Shown here piece after piece: positions 22,641 through 33,821 of a stretch of DNA of 64,000 nucleotides. The DNA comes from Apodemus sylvaticus (Eukaryota; Chordata; Mammalia; Rodentia; Muridae), in assembly GCF_947179515.1 (NCBI RefSeq), contig NC_067491.1:12110527-12174526 (forward strand). The letters run 5' to 3'. Below the pieces are notes generated by a model. That model was not told the origin of the DNA, did no database searches, and saw nothing but the letters and a program-made list of their open reading frames with translations. Position 1 is the stretch's first letter, and every line of letters begins with the position of its first letter. The translations under genes and the position numbers were made by a program.

Positions 22641-22950
22641 CCATCATGGGGCCAGGATTTCTTAAGCTTCTTAAATCCAGTTAACAATCCTCTTACTTCA
22701 GTTTTAATGCACGCTTCTCTGGAAACCATATCGATATGTGTATTAGTGTCACAGATGTAGTTCGTTTTAGAGGGCTCAAAGGAGCCAAGTTTTCCCATGT
22801 TCAGCATGAAGTCCTTCCTTAGAGCACATCCCTGCTGCTTCCCTCCTGCTGCCACGGCCTCAAGGCCTCGGAAGGAAAATTCTCCTCTTGCGTTAGAGCC
22901 AACCCGTAGCAAAGTCAGTCCAACCCTTCACTTCTAGACGGTGCTAGTGT
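22641..22950. other. Intron 2, no gene seen
   Basis: Unrecognised unique sequence between the L1 and the TG array. Confidence 0.5.
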
Positions 22951-23432
22951 GTGTGTGCATGTGTGTGTGTATGTGTGTGTGCCTATGTGCATGTATGTGC
23001 CATGTGCTTGTGTGTCTATGTGCGTGTGTATCTGTGTGTGTCTCTGTGTGTGTTTGTGTGAGCATGTGTGTGTGCTAGTGTGTGTGTGTGTGTGTGTATG
23101 TATATGTGTGTGAGCATGTGTGTGTGTCTGGGGGTGTGTGTGAACATGTGTGTGTCTGTGTCTGTGTGTATCTGTGTGAGTCTGTGTATGTGCTAGTGTG
23201 TGTATGTGAGTGTGTCTGTGTATGTGTGAGCATGTATGTGTGTGTGGTCGTGTGTGTGTGTGTGTGTATGTGTGTATGTATATGTGTGTGAGCATGTGTG
23301 TGTGTCTGGGTGTGTGTGTGAACGTGTGTGTGTCTGTGTCTGTGTGTGTGTGAGCCTGTGTATGTGCTAGTGTGTGTATGTGAGTGTGTCTGTGTATGTG
23401 TGAGCATGTATGTGTGTGTATGTGTGTGTGTG
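22951..23432 (+). repeat. (TG)n array with higher-order units
   Basis: About 480 bp. A composite block ('TGTGTGTGAGCATGTGTGTG ... TGAACATGTG') occurs at about 23085-23230 and again at about 23270-23410, so the array grew partly by a roughly 190-bp duplication. Confidence 0.92.
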
Positions 23433-23689
23433 TTAATGTTCTGCATTGGACCATCCTACTTTACTTGTAGGATTTCTATCCTCACTTTACTCTAGAACTG
23501 CCCCTCCTCTTCATTCTCCAAAGTGTCCCCACCATGAAGCTGGAAAGACACTTTATTAAAGGTTTCTGGGACATGAAGGGAAACTGAACCGAATCCTAGA
23601 CAGTTCTGTCCTCAGCTGGTTCTCTAAGAACCTTCTCCCTTCATAATCTTATAGTTTAGCAGTCCTTACAAATTCAAATTCAGGGCTTG

Positions 23690-23755
23690 GGCCTCAGCTC
23701 TGTGGTAGAATGCTTTTGTTCCGTGTTCAAACCTCAGTCCTACAGAGAAATGAAT
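23690..23755 (+). mobile_element. ID-like SINE fragment
   Basis: GGCCTCAGCTCTGTGGTAGA and GTGTTCAAACCTCAGTCC look like an ID/tRNA-Ala-type head with a box B. It is diverged. Confidence 0.45.
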
Positions 23756-23964
23756 AACAACCCCCTTCTAAACAATCAAACCCTACAATGTCTCGAGTCA
23801 CTGACTTCCTGTCCCAGGAAACTTACATCATGGTATAACCTAACTTTTCTTGCACAGAAGAGTCAGATAACTTTGATATCTGTAGATATCCATAGATACC
23901 TTTGCTGCCTGTAACATCTGTCTGTGTGGTTGCGGTTTACCTGGATGAGTTCAAACAGGATGGT

Positions 23965-24450
23965 GAAGGAATTCCAGTCTCATTGCTGCTGCCAAGATAA
24001 AATACCTTGTCAAAAACCAAAAACCAAAAAAAAAAAAAAAAAAAAAAGAAAAAGAAAAAAAAAACAACAAAAACAAACAAAACAAAACCAAAACCCCAAA
24101 AACAAAAAACAACGTAGGGAGAAAGGGCTACTTAGCTCACAATTCCAGGTTCCAGTCGTCACAGCAGGGAAGCCAAGGCGGCAGAACTTAGAATGGCCGC
24201 ATCACATCCACAGTCAGGAACAGAGAGAAGTGAGTGTGGCCATTCAGGTGCTTGCTTGTGCTCAGTGTTATCTCTCCACACTTATGCAGAGTCCCTGCCT
24301 AGGGAGGGGTGCCGCTCATGGTGGGATGGGCACTCCACATCAGTTATCTCAAGACAACTCCCACAGGTCAACCCAACAGAGACAGGCCCTCCTTGTGGCT
24401 TTCTTCACACATGATTCTGCGATCTGTCAGCTTGGCCATCAAAGCTGACA
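23965..24450 (-). mobile_element. MaLR-type LTR interrupted by A-rich tract
   Basis: Begins TTGCTGCTGCCAAGATAAAA, is broken by an A-rich stretch (24024-24113) and resumes TTAGCTCACAATTCCAGGTT with the MaLR-like body. Family assignment is tentative. Confidence 0.5.
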
Positions 24451-24646
24451 TCCATGCATTCTGAACCTTTCTCTTTAACTAAAGTTCATTTTCAGCCAAA
24501 CTGGGCACCAGGTACCGTAATGCAAACATTGGACATACAGCCCATATTGACTCTATCAGAGTTTCAACATGATAAATGGCTCACACGGTCTTTAATTCTC
24601 TACTGAGTGTAATACGATGCTAGAATTTTCAAGTACTTAAAAAAAA

Positions 24647-24830
24647 AAGGAGCTGGAGAGATGGCTCAGTGATTAAGAGCACTGATTGCTCTTCCAGAGT
24701 TACTGAGTTCAATTCCCAGCAACCACATGGTGGCTCACAACCATCTGTAATGGGATCTGACATCTTCTTCTGGTGTGTCAGAAGACAGCTCCAGTGTACT
24801 CTTATAAATAAAATAAATAAATAATTCTTT
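24647..24830 (+). mobile_element. B2 SINE
   Basis: AGCTGGAGAGATGGCTCAGT, CACATGGTGGCTCACAACCA and AATAAATAAATAATTC tail. A B1 has landed in its tail. Confidence 0.93.
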
Positions 24831-24838
24831 TTAAAAAA

Positions 24839-24843
24839 ATTTT

Positions 24844-24907
<64 letters not shown>

Positions 24908-24908
24908 T
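24839..24908 (-). repeat. (TTTC)n microsatellite
   Basis: Pure TTTC repeat, the expanded tail of the following minus-strand B1. Confidence 0.95.
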
Positions 24909-25070
24909 GTTTATTTGTTTGTTTGTTTGTTTTTTGAGACAGGGTTTCTCTGTGTAGCCCTGGCTGTCCTGGAACTCACTCTGTAGATCAGGCTGGCCTC
25001 GAACACAGAAATCCTCCTGCCTCTGCCTCCCAAGTGCTGGGATTACAGGCATGTGCCACCATGCCTGGCC
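24907..25070 (-). mobile_element. B1 SINE inserted in a B2 tail
   Basis: GAGACAGGGTTTCTCTGTGT through CCACCATGCCTGGCC. TAAATAATTCTT flanks the insertion on both sides (24818-24829 and 25071-25082), a clean target-site duplication. Confidence 0.95.
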
Positions 25071-25226
25071 TAAATAATTCTTAAAAAAAAACAAAAAACA
25101 AAAAACAAAAAAAAAACAAACCAGGGCATTTTGGGTCAGATGTTTTCTTAATTCTGTGACCCAGTGGTTACAACAGTTGCTTCTCACTGAAGAGGGGATA
25201 CAGCATTAGCACAAAAATGATTTCTA

Positions 25227-25392
25227 AGCCAGGCAATGGTGGTGCACGCTTTTAATCCTAGCGTTTGGGAGGCAGAGGCAGGCAGATTTCTGAGTTCGAG
25301 GCCAGCCTGGTCTACAGAGTGAGTTCCAGGACAGCCAGGGCTACACAGAGAAACCCTGTCTCAAAAAACCAAACCAAACCAAACCAAAAAAG
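25227..25392 (+). mobile_element. B1 SINE
   Basis: GCCAGGCAATGGTGGTGCAC, GCAGATTTCTGAGTTCGAGG and (AACCA)n tail. + orientation. Confidence 0.95.
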
Positions 25393-26004
25393 ATTTCTAA
25401 CTGATTACACCCAGAGTCTGCATCATGGACATCTTCTCTGGATGGAGGGTTCTCAGTTTACCACTGCCTCCGTTAACTAACCAACAACCTGTTTCCTAAC
25501 TGACCACTAGCCTGTTTTCTTTTTGACACGAGGCAAGTTAATTTTAGAAATCAGTTCTGAAGTTTCTCAGTAAACTTGAAGGTGGACCAGATCTTTCCTT
25601 GGTAACTTACGGGGTGGGTTGGTGCTGAGAGGAACGTTTTGGATGTTTGTTTAGTAAAGCCCGTCTCTCGTGTCCTGACTGACCGCCGTGGGCGCTGTCT
25701 CAGCGCCTCATGTGGAACAGCCAGGTCGGCTGCCCTCACCCACGCGCTCCTACATCCCCTCCGCTAACCAGAGTCCCGGCTAACCGGCACAGTGGGACTG
25801 ACCTTGTTAAAGCCGCTTGTTGGCTATCTGTGCCTTTACCGTATTCACAAATAATGTAAGAAGGATCTGCAGAAACGACGGGCACCACTCTCAGTTGGAA
25901 CACATGTCGGGTTGCGAGCAAGTCTGCTTTAGAACTTTCCAGAATGCTTTGATCTTGTTCAGGTAGAGTTGCCTGGCTGTACGGTATTGACATCGTTGTC
26001 AGAG
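25393..26004. other. Intron 2, CpG-retaining unique block
   Basis: A repeat-poor stretch with more CpG than its surroundings (roughly 25660-25970). On the minus strand 25736-25993 is open for 85 codons. The peptide (MSIPYSQATLPEQDQSILES...) matches nothing I recognise and has no splice or poly-A context, so I do not call it a gene. Confidence 0.4.
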
Positions 26005-26090
26005 TGTGACTTTAGCATCAAACCGGGTTCATAACCCGACCACCTCGCTGTATGACTCGGGAGAAGTTATCTAATCTCTTAGATTATTTT
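26005..26090 (+). mobile_element. MIR SINE fragment
   Basis: GGGTTCATAACCCGACCACC, GTATGACTCGGGAGAAGTTA and TCTAATCTCTT follow the MIR core. Old, + orientation. Confidence 0.6.
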
Positions 26091-26744
26091 TAAACGTTTA
26101 GAAACGCTCTTTTTGTTTCTCTCTGTGGTATGACTTTTCGTGGGGGGATATGAACAATGTTTGCTCCTCACAGAAGGGGCAACCAAAGACCAAAGAAATG
26201 ATTTCGGGTTCAGCTTGCTGAAGCAAAGAGTTACTGGGGTTACTTAAGCATGGGTGGGGGGCTTATTTACAGGACAGAGGCAGCAGCATTGCCAAAGAGC
26301 CCACCCTAGCACGGGCAGTGGCTCCCACAAACTGGACCACTACAGTTTCCTGTACAACATATGGGCTGATGCACCGCCGAGGAGCCTCCTCCTCGGCAGT
26401 TACTTACCATTTATATCCACGGCGGCAAGGAGTCTCAAGATCCAGCCAACATTCCTCGCCTAGGATGAAAACAATGAGTTCAAGAGAAAAAAAAAAGATA
26501 ATTTGCAAAAAAATCCCGCAAGAATTAACTATAGATTATCTGTTGACTGTGTTATGTTATGGTCAGTTTTCCTCTTCCTAGGAAAATTCACCATCCTAAT
26601 ATCTGCACTTTTCCCCGGGGTTTCTATGTTGCTGAGTTAAATAGATAGTTAAAGCAGGCAGTCCAGTGTTTGATCCATGGTGGGCAGCTGATGTCTGATT
26701 AATATTGTTATCCTGTTTCCATCTTTGCTCCTGTTCATTAGCAT
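26091..26744. other. Intron 2, no gene seen
   Basis: 26250-26460 (TTTACAGGACAGAGGCAGCA ... CAACATATGGGCTGATGCAC) resembles a dispersed rodent repeat I cannot name. The rest is unique. No exon supported. Confidence 0.4.
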
Positions 26745-26931
26745 GTTTTTTGTTTTTGTTTTTGTTTTTTTGTTTTTTTGGATTTGGTTTTTCGAGACAG
26801 GGTTTCTCTGTGTAGCCCTGGCTGTCCTGGAACTCACTCTGTAGACCAGGCTGGCCTCGAACTCAGAGATCCGCCTGCCTCTGCCTCCCAGAGTGCTGGG
26901 ATTACAGGCGTGCGCCACCCCTGCCCGGCTG
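26745..26931 (-). mobile_element. B1 SINE
   Basis: (TTTTTG)n tail, CGAGACAGGGTTTCTCTGTG and GGATTACAGGCGTGCGCCAC. Full length, reverse. Confidence 0.95.
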
Positions 26932-27002
26932 GCATGTCTTTCAGGAAAGTTGAGAAAGTCCTGGCAAGTTGAAAAAGTTTAAAAAATGCTTTCTCTTTGA
27001 GA

Positions 27003-27290
27003 TTTAATTTAATTTAATTTAATTTTTATTTTATTTTATTTTTTCCAAGACAGGGTTTCTCTGTGTAGCTCTGAAATCTGCCTGCCTCTTTATGTCTCTA
27101 AGTGTTTGGCCTGCATGTATGCCTGTGTACCACATGTATGCAGTACCCACAGAGGTCAGAAGAGGGCACTAGATCCCAAGGAACTGGAGTTAGAGATTGT
27201 GAGCCACAGTGCTGGTGCTGGGAATTGAACCTGGGTCCTCTGGAAGAACATCCAGTGCTGAACCACCTCTCCAGGTCCCAAGTTTCCCCC
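27003..27290 (-). mobile_element. B1 fragment joined to B3 SINE
   Basis: (TTTAA)n/(TTTTA)n tail, a 35-bp B1 piece (AAGACAGGGTTTCTCTGTGT), then B3 sequence (AGAGGTCAGAAGAGGGCACT, CACCTCTCCAGGTCCC) in reverse. Confidence 0.75.
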
Positions 27291-27732
27291 CTCATTTGAA
27301 CAAATTATTTCTCTTTTTAGTATGTATTTGGAACTGCCAATTTGAGAGATTGTTGTTAGTAGGTGTAGGCATATGGGATTTACCAGAAAGCCTGTCTCTG
27401 CTGCAAAGAATGAAAAAAAAATTCTAAAGACCAGAAAACTTCCTATAAATGGTGGTCAGTTTTTGGCAAACTTTAAACAAAATATATAATGACTCAATTT
27501 CTGGTCATTGTGGGAGCTGCTTAAAAACTCTTATATTGGAGAGAGATTGAAAAGCGTGTGGCTCACTTTGATTCTGCTACGAAATACTGATTTCCTGTTT
27601 GCAATGGTCTTGCCAAGGCGATGGCTATGAGGTAATTAACACTGGGACTCTATTAACTTTTGAAGAATAGGAAAAAGCTGACTTGTAGCAAAAGCTCTTT
27701 GAGTGACATCTTAGAAAACCCAGATGAAAGAT

Positions 27733-27791
27733 TTGTCAGTGGAAATGAATACTTTTCAAAATTGTCAGTGGAAATGAATACTTTTCAAAAT
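27733..27791 (+). repeat. 29-bp perfect tandem duplication
   Basis: TTGTCAGTGGAAATGAATAC plus CTTTTCAAAA occurs twice head to tail in otherwise unique sequence. Confidence 0.9.
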
Positions 27792-27907
27792 TGATTATCT
27801 GGCATTTTAGATGAGATCACCAGGTCAAGCTGGGAAGTAATGGAATTAAAAAGCACAGGTGACCTGGTGACAGGGATGGAAATCTGTGACAAGGTTGCTA
27901 TAAGGAG

Positions 27908-28072
27908 AACATGGCAGTGTGGTAGCACGAACCTTTAAGCCCAGCACTGGGGAGGCAGAGGTAGGTAGATCTCTGTGGACTCCAAGCTAGCCTGGTCTAC
28001 AGAGTGAGTTCTAGGATAGCCAGGACTACATAGTGAGACCCTGTTTTAAGCAAGCAAGCAAGCAACCAACCA
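27908..28072 (+). mobile_element. B1 SINE
   Basis: GGCAGTGTGGTAGCACGAAC, TCTACAGAGTGAGTTCTAGG and (AAGC)n tail. + orientation. Confidence 0.88.
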
Positions 28073-28861
28073 AGCATAAACAAGTCTTTAAAAGTAACCC
28101 ACACGGCTTATACATGCCTACTACCAATAGAACAAGTACTATTTCTATAGAGAGCAAGCAGTGTGACTGCATGTAGTAGATGTTTCATCTGTGGAATTTA
28201 CTCCCAAGAGAACATCTATAGAACCATTACCTCACTTGTTCCATATTCTGGGTAAGCAGACTGGGATGCTACCCAAGTTACCGCTGCCACCGAGCGATGG
28301 AGCCAGGCTTCTGTTTTAGAGTGTGGTTTTCCCACCATTCCATGCCATCCCTTTGTTATCTACACGGACAGCATGAGCAGGCACGTGTGCGATGCCAGAG
28401 AATTACGCATCTTGTCAGGAGACTAAGAAGAGTGTGTGGGTGGGTTTTTTTTTCATTTCACAAATGTTAGTCAAAATAAGTGTCCATAAACACATCTGCT
28501 TATTTCTCTCGTAATTGGATAAACCATCAGTTTTTAGCGAGTGGGAAGGCACGCTTCTTGACGCGACGGACTTTCTGATTCTATTTATTTTTGACCTCCG
28601 TGAACTGGGTAGCAGATGTGTCCCAGGCCCCATGATGATAGCTTCAGGCATGGGCGGAGAGAGATAAACAATGAATAGAAATTAGTTTCTGCATTCAAAG
28701 AAGCTTATGTTTCGTGGAGGGATAAGCGTCTTTGTAAATAATTCAAGCACTATGGAATACGGATGCTGAGGCAGGTGCCATTTTTAAATGTCATACCTGC
28801 AGGACCCCACTCGGATACACTCTGTGTTCTCTAGGGAGAGTTAAAAAGACATCCACAGGAT
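28073..28861. other. Intron 2, no gene seen
   Basis: Largely unique. About 28670-28770 resembles an old mammalian L2-type piece. No exon supported. Confidence 0.45.
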
Positions 28862-28985
28862 GGGCTCAGTCGAGCACACCTTTAACCCAGCACCCAGGAG
28901 GCAGAGACAGAAGAGGCGTTCTGAATTTGAGGCCAGTCTGGCCTACGTAGCAGTTCCAGGCAGCTCAGGCAGTGTAAGAGAGTGG
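28862..28985 (+). mobile_element. B1 SINE, diverged
   Basis: GGCTCAGTCGAGCACACCTT and CTGAATTTGAGGCCAGTCTG. + orientation, tail lost. Confidence 0.75.
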
Positions 28986-29159
28986 CTAAGTGCATCAGTT
29001 TCTATGTTAGAAAGCTGTTTCCCATTTTTTTTTCACAATATACACACTTATCACCTCTAATCCAGAAGTCCAAAATTAAAAAAAAAAAAAGGTGCCAATG
29101 TGATGATAATACAGGGAGAAAACTCTATTCCAGAAACTTCACATACACTTTTTTTTCCT

Positions 29160-29275
29160 GTTTGTTTTTTGAACGAGGGTCTTACTAGACAGTCCTCCCT
29201 GGCTTCAAACTGTCCATTCTCCAGTCTCAAACTCTTCTATGCCAGGATTATAGGCGTGGTTCGCCATACCTGGAT
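29160..29275 (-). mobile_element. Old B1-like SINE
   Basis: CGAGGGTCTTACTAGACAGT and CAGGATTATAGGCGTGGTTC. Diverged, reverse. Confidence 0.55.
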
Positions 29276-29850
29276 TCAGGACAATTAAAAACACTGCCCG
29301 TTGCTGCCTTCCAGCCGCGTGCTTAAGGTGGAAATGAACCTCGACTCCCATCCTAAGATTTCTCACTGTAACAGTCAAATGAGTCTGAACTACGGCGCTG
29401 AGGGACCCAAATTCAAAACACATGCACTCACAACCATTTTGGGTAAGGAATACTGAAACTATCATTACATACCAAGTGCCAGCGATGTTTAAAATTACCA
29501 GAGTTTTTTTTTTTTTTCCAAAGACATAATGTTGTCTCCCTCGCCAGGAGCTGGCGTCTATGATTGATGTTGGCGATATGCCAGGTTGATATTGTGCCAG
29601 GTGATGCTCTGTTGCAAGCAGGGACTAAAGACATGGTAATTAAAGGTGCCGCTGCAGCTATATTCGCAAGTAGAATACACCACTCCACATTGCGACTAGC
29701 AGAGCAAAAGAATATAGAAAGCGCATCTATCCAGCTGTCTGCTTCCTTACGGACTCTTTTCGATTGCCAAAGCTTACGTGGGCATTGACACTCTAGAACA
29801 TAAATGTGGACTTTCGCTAGGATACACCTGTGGCTTTATGCCACCCCACG
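29276..29850. other. Intron 2, no gene seen
   Basis: Repeat-poor. About 29530-29790 has balanced composition and retained CpGs; 29564-29788 is open on +, but the peptide is not recognisable. Left uncalled. Confidence 0.4.
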
Positions 29851-30018
<168 letters not shown>

Positions 30019-30155
30019 TTAGACAGGGTTTCTCTGGGTAGCCCTGGCTGTCCTAGAACTCACTCTGTAGACCAGGCTGGCCTTGAACTCAGAAATCCGC
30101 TTGCCTCTGCCTCCCTAGTGCTGGGATTAAAGGCCTGCGCCACTGCTGCTCGGCT
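30019..30155 (-). mobile_element. B1 SINE
   Basis: AGACAGGGTTTCTCTGGGTA through GCCACTGCTGCTCGGC. Reverse; its tail is the preceding tract. Confidence 0.93.
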
Positions 30156-30329
30156 CCATACTTCTTTTCTATTGGCGTAGGTGCCAAGGGGTTGCCCTCC
30201 AGGGAAGCCCAGGTTATCAGCTTGGCACATTGTCATGTGCACTGACCTTGGCTCCTGCCACAGCAATGTCCCATTTACATTCGCTCTCAGGTCACGACGC
30301 CCCTCAAAAATGCTTTTCATATTTCACTT

Positions 30330-30497
30330 TTAAAATTTTTTTTTAGTGTTTGAGAAGTCTTTTATTTTAACAGACAGTGTCTCTCTGTAGCCCTACTTGT
30401 CCTGGAACCTGTTATGTAGGCCAGGCTGACCTCAAACTCATGGAGATTTGTGGTTTTTGCTGTGAGGGTTTTTGAGTGCTAAGACTGAAGGCTTGTT
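30330..30497 (-). mobile_element. B1-like SINE, diverged
   Basis: T-rich start, ACAGTGTCTCTCTGTAGCCC, TAGGCCAGGCTGACCTCAAA. Reverse. Confidence 0.65.
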
Positions 30498-30594
30498 TAT
30501 TTGGGAATTTCTTATAGCATGCTTTGATCAAACCCATACTCTACTCCTTTCCCTCTGATTCTTCCATTAGTGCCTCAACAATTTTCTCTCCTAT

Positions 30595-31475
30595 TTTTTT
30601 AATCAATCATTTTATTCATTTACATTTCAAATGATATCCTCCTTCCATTTACCTTCCACAAACCCCCATCCAATCCTTCCTCTCCCCCTCCTCCCTTTTG
30701 CCCCTATGAGGTGCTCCTCCGCCCACTCACACACTCCCCACTCACTGTTCTAGCATCCCCCTATGTTGGGGCATCAAGCCTCCACAGGACCAAGGTCCTC
30801 CCCTCCCATTAATGTCAGACAGGGCCATCCTCTGCTACATATGTATCTGGAGCCATGGGTCCCTCCATGTACACTCTTTGGTGGGTACTTTAGTCCCTGG
30901 GAGCTCTGGGCGGTCCAGTCAGTTGACATTGTTCTTCCTATGGGGTTGCAGTCCCCTTCAGCTCCCTCAGTCCTTCCCCAGGCTCTTCCATTGGGGTCCC
31001 CAGGCTCAGTGCGATGGTTGGCTGTATCTTCATCTGTATTGGTCAGGTGCTGGTAGAACCTCTCAGGGAACAGGCATGCCAGGCTCCTGTCAGCGAGCAC
31101 TTCTTAGCATCCTTAATAGTGTGGGGTTTGGTGTCTGCAGATGGGATGGATCCCTAGGTGGGGCGGTCTCTGGATGGCCTTTCCTTCAGTCTTCTCTCCT
31201 GATTTTATATTCATTCCTTGTCTCTGTTTCTCTGCGCTGTCTCTCTCTGTTTCTATCTCTCACACAAGGAGTCCACACACTGCAGTCTCTTGTGTGCATG
31301 GCATAGGACCATCTCCTGGCGCATAGACAGTCTGTCTGAGGCCACTGTCCTGAAGAGAATGGACTCCCCTCTCCTAGCAGCCACGAGCAGTCTGCAGTGA
31401 CACAGGAAGGGGCAGGCTTTCATGAGCCTCGTCCCATCCATGCTGGGATTGAGAGTTCTGGGTACCACAGCCAGA
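30595..31475 (-). mobile_element. L1 3' end fragment
   Basis: TTTATTCATTTACATTTCAA, then CATGTACACTCTTTGGTGGG, TATCTTCATCTGTATTGGTC and GATGGGATGGATCCCTAGG in reverse. It reaches further into L1 than the copy at 21985. Confidence 0.9.
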
Positions 31476-31556
31476 AAATACCATCCTGCAGTCTATGTGT
31501 ATCACCCATGTCTCTGACAGTCCTTTTACTCCTTCATTGAAGATGATTGTTGAGCA

Positions 31557-31581
31557 GTGTGTGTGTGTGTGTGTGTGTGTG
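31557..31581. repeat. (TG)n microsatellite
   Basis: Twelve TG units. Confidence 0.9.
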
Positions 31582-31767
31582 TCTGTGTATGCTCATGCAT
31601 GGGGAGGAATGGATGGAGGGGGGAGGGAAGGAGTATTCCAATTTAAACACATGTATGCAAAGAGTTAAACCTAGCAGCACAGGTGAGAAAGCTGACTTGG
31701 GCACCATTTAACTGCCTGAAGTTATAGTATCTGGTTTGGACTCACTTGCATAAGAATAGTGACTTAA

Positions 31768-31927
31768 GCCGGGTGGTGGCTGCACACGCCTGTAATCCCA
31801 GCACTCTGGGAGGCAGAGGCAGGTGAATTTCTGAGTTTGAGGTCAGCCTGGTCTACAGAGTGAGTTCCAGGACAGCCAGGGCTATACAGAGAAACCCTGT
31901 CTTGAAAAAACCAACCCCCCCCCAAAA
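31768..31927 (+). mobile_element. B1 SINE with clear target-site duplication
   Basis: GCCGGGTGGTGGCTGCACAC through CCCTGTCTTGAAAAAACC. AAGAATAGTGACTTAA flanks it at 31752-31767 and 31928-31943, a perfect 16-bp duplication. Confidence 0.96.
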
Positions 31928-31943
31928 AAGAATAGTGACTTAA

Positions 31944-32155
31944 AGGTATTTTATGTATATGAGAGTTTTGTCTACACATATGTCTGTGCACCGTGTGTGT
32001 GTTTGGTGCCTGCAAAGATAAGAAGAGGATGTCAAATTCTCTGGAACTGGAGTTACAGACTGTTGTGAGCCACCATGTGGGTGTTGGGATTCGAACCTGT
32101 ATCCCCTGGAAGAGTGGTATATACTCCAAAAAAATGAGTCATCTCTCCAGGTCCA
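31944..32155 (-). mobile_element. B3 SINE
   Basis: GGTATTTTATGTATATGAGA, CTCTGGAACTGGAGTTACAG and GAGTCATCTCTCCAGGTCC. Reverse; the B1 above sits at its tail end. Confidence 0.8.
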
Positions 32156-32939
32156 ATAGCACAAAATTCTTAAGAAATGAATAAATAATTTTATTTGTTC
32201 AGGATATTTAAGTAAAGAATATATAATATATTTATAAACCTTTTATAATGAGGAGAGGTTTATACCCAAAGGGTTTTCTGTTTAACTTTCAGTTTGTCTG
32301 AAAACATAACAATTACAGGTATATTCTCTAGACATTTGTGTTTGTGCAGCATTGGGGGATTCTAATGAGGTAATAGAATCTTTACTTACCAGCTGAGATA
32401 ACCACAGAGAACTAGAGGGGTGGATACTAGTTTGGTCTCATGTCATGTGAAATGCTCTTTCCCAGCATCCTACACTGCAGCCTCTGCCCCAGAGCATTGT
32501 GGGAGAGAGAATTGAGAGAGAATCTCTGATCCCAGGCAATATGTTTTATCACAGTGGGAACATTCTTACATTTTTGCTGGTATCTGTTTCTCTATAGCTC
32601 TCACCGTACAGTTTAAACTTAACCCCTTTTGGGAGAAGCACAGAGATAATCTCTGTGTTTCTACCAATCGAGTAGGGGTCAAAAACAAAAAATGAGGCTG
32701 GTGTGGACACCAGGTGGGGTCTTGGGCAGTTGGAAGGGCTCTGGAGGTGGACCTGGGTCTTGTCCTGGGCTGACTTCAAGGCAGAGAACTCACAGGGCCA
32801 GGGTTGTTCTTGCTTTAGTACACAGCCCTGGCGGGCCACAACACCACATCCTGGTGGGGTCCCGCTCAGCGTGTTCTCGCCACAGATCTGTCCTCTCCCA
32901 GCTAACTCCCACAGCACCCCCGCTCAGTTCTCTCTCCAC
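32156..32939. other. Intron 2, no gene seen
   Basis: Unique sequence; about 32690-32940 may be a degenerate part of the following LTR. No exon supported. Confidence 0.45.
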
Positions 32940-33140
32940 CATAAGGCTGCTAGAAGAATACTGACTTCCAGGCAGCTAGGGTGAGGGTCTTAAGCCCCCA
33001 CCCACAGTGACACACCTACTTCAACAAGGCCACACCTACTCCAACAATGCCACACCCATTCCAACAAGGCCGCACCTACTCCAACAAGGCCACACCTATT
33101 CCAACAGGGCCACTCCTTGGGCCAAGCTTATACAAACTGT
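32940..33140 (-). mobile_element. ORR1-type LTR fragment with 20-bp repeats
   Basis: CTTCCAGGCAGCTAGGGTG, CCACCCACAGTGACACACCT, then about five 20-bp units GGCCACACCTACTCCAACAA. Confidence 0.7.
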
Positions 33141-33821
33141 CACCTGGATAAGTGTCTCGTGCATCTGCTTTGTGCCAGCACTGGGTTACGTTCTAAACGT
33201 TGCCGTGTCATCAGTTTTCATAATGTAAATATCATCCTGTTATAGGCAATATTAAAAAAGACCGACCCACCAACTCTCCACCGCTTCTAACCACGCTCCC
33301 GCGCTCCTGCCACTGCCACTGCCATAACTCCCTTGAGCTGCTGGTCTCTTGGTCGGCAAACTCTCCAGCCCTACGGGCCAAAGGGCTTCCACTGGGCCAT
33401 CTCACTTGGCCATCCTGCTGTTAACTATCTTTCTGGCAGGGGACCCCGAGTTCTCTCACTACCATGCAATGCCCCACACACCCACAGTCTGCCAGATCAT
33501 CATCCAATTACCCAGTAGAAGCAAGACTCTTAAAGCTTGATTAGCTAATTAGATTTATGTATATTATAGACACAATTACAAGATACCAATATAATAAAAG
33601 CCTTATCCCAATGTTTCTAACCTTTTGAAAACACCAGAAAAATGTCAGAAGCCATCTTAGTTCTCTCTTCTCCCCCAGCACACGCCCATGCGCCTTCTCA
33701 CAACTCCTAGCTTCATCCTCTATTTCCCGTCAATCACAGACCCTCTCTGTACTGATGAACAGAGAAAATTCCTGCAACATCCTAAAGATGACGAGACTGA
33801 AACCTAGAAACTAGGTCACCT
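33141..33821. other. Intron 2, no gene seen
   Basis: 33150-33240 is MIR-like (GTGCCAGCACTGGGTTACGT). 33250-33600 is a C-rich then AT-rich unit that may be an old LTR; family not recognised. Confidence 0.4.
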
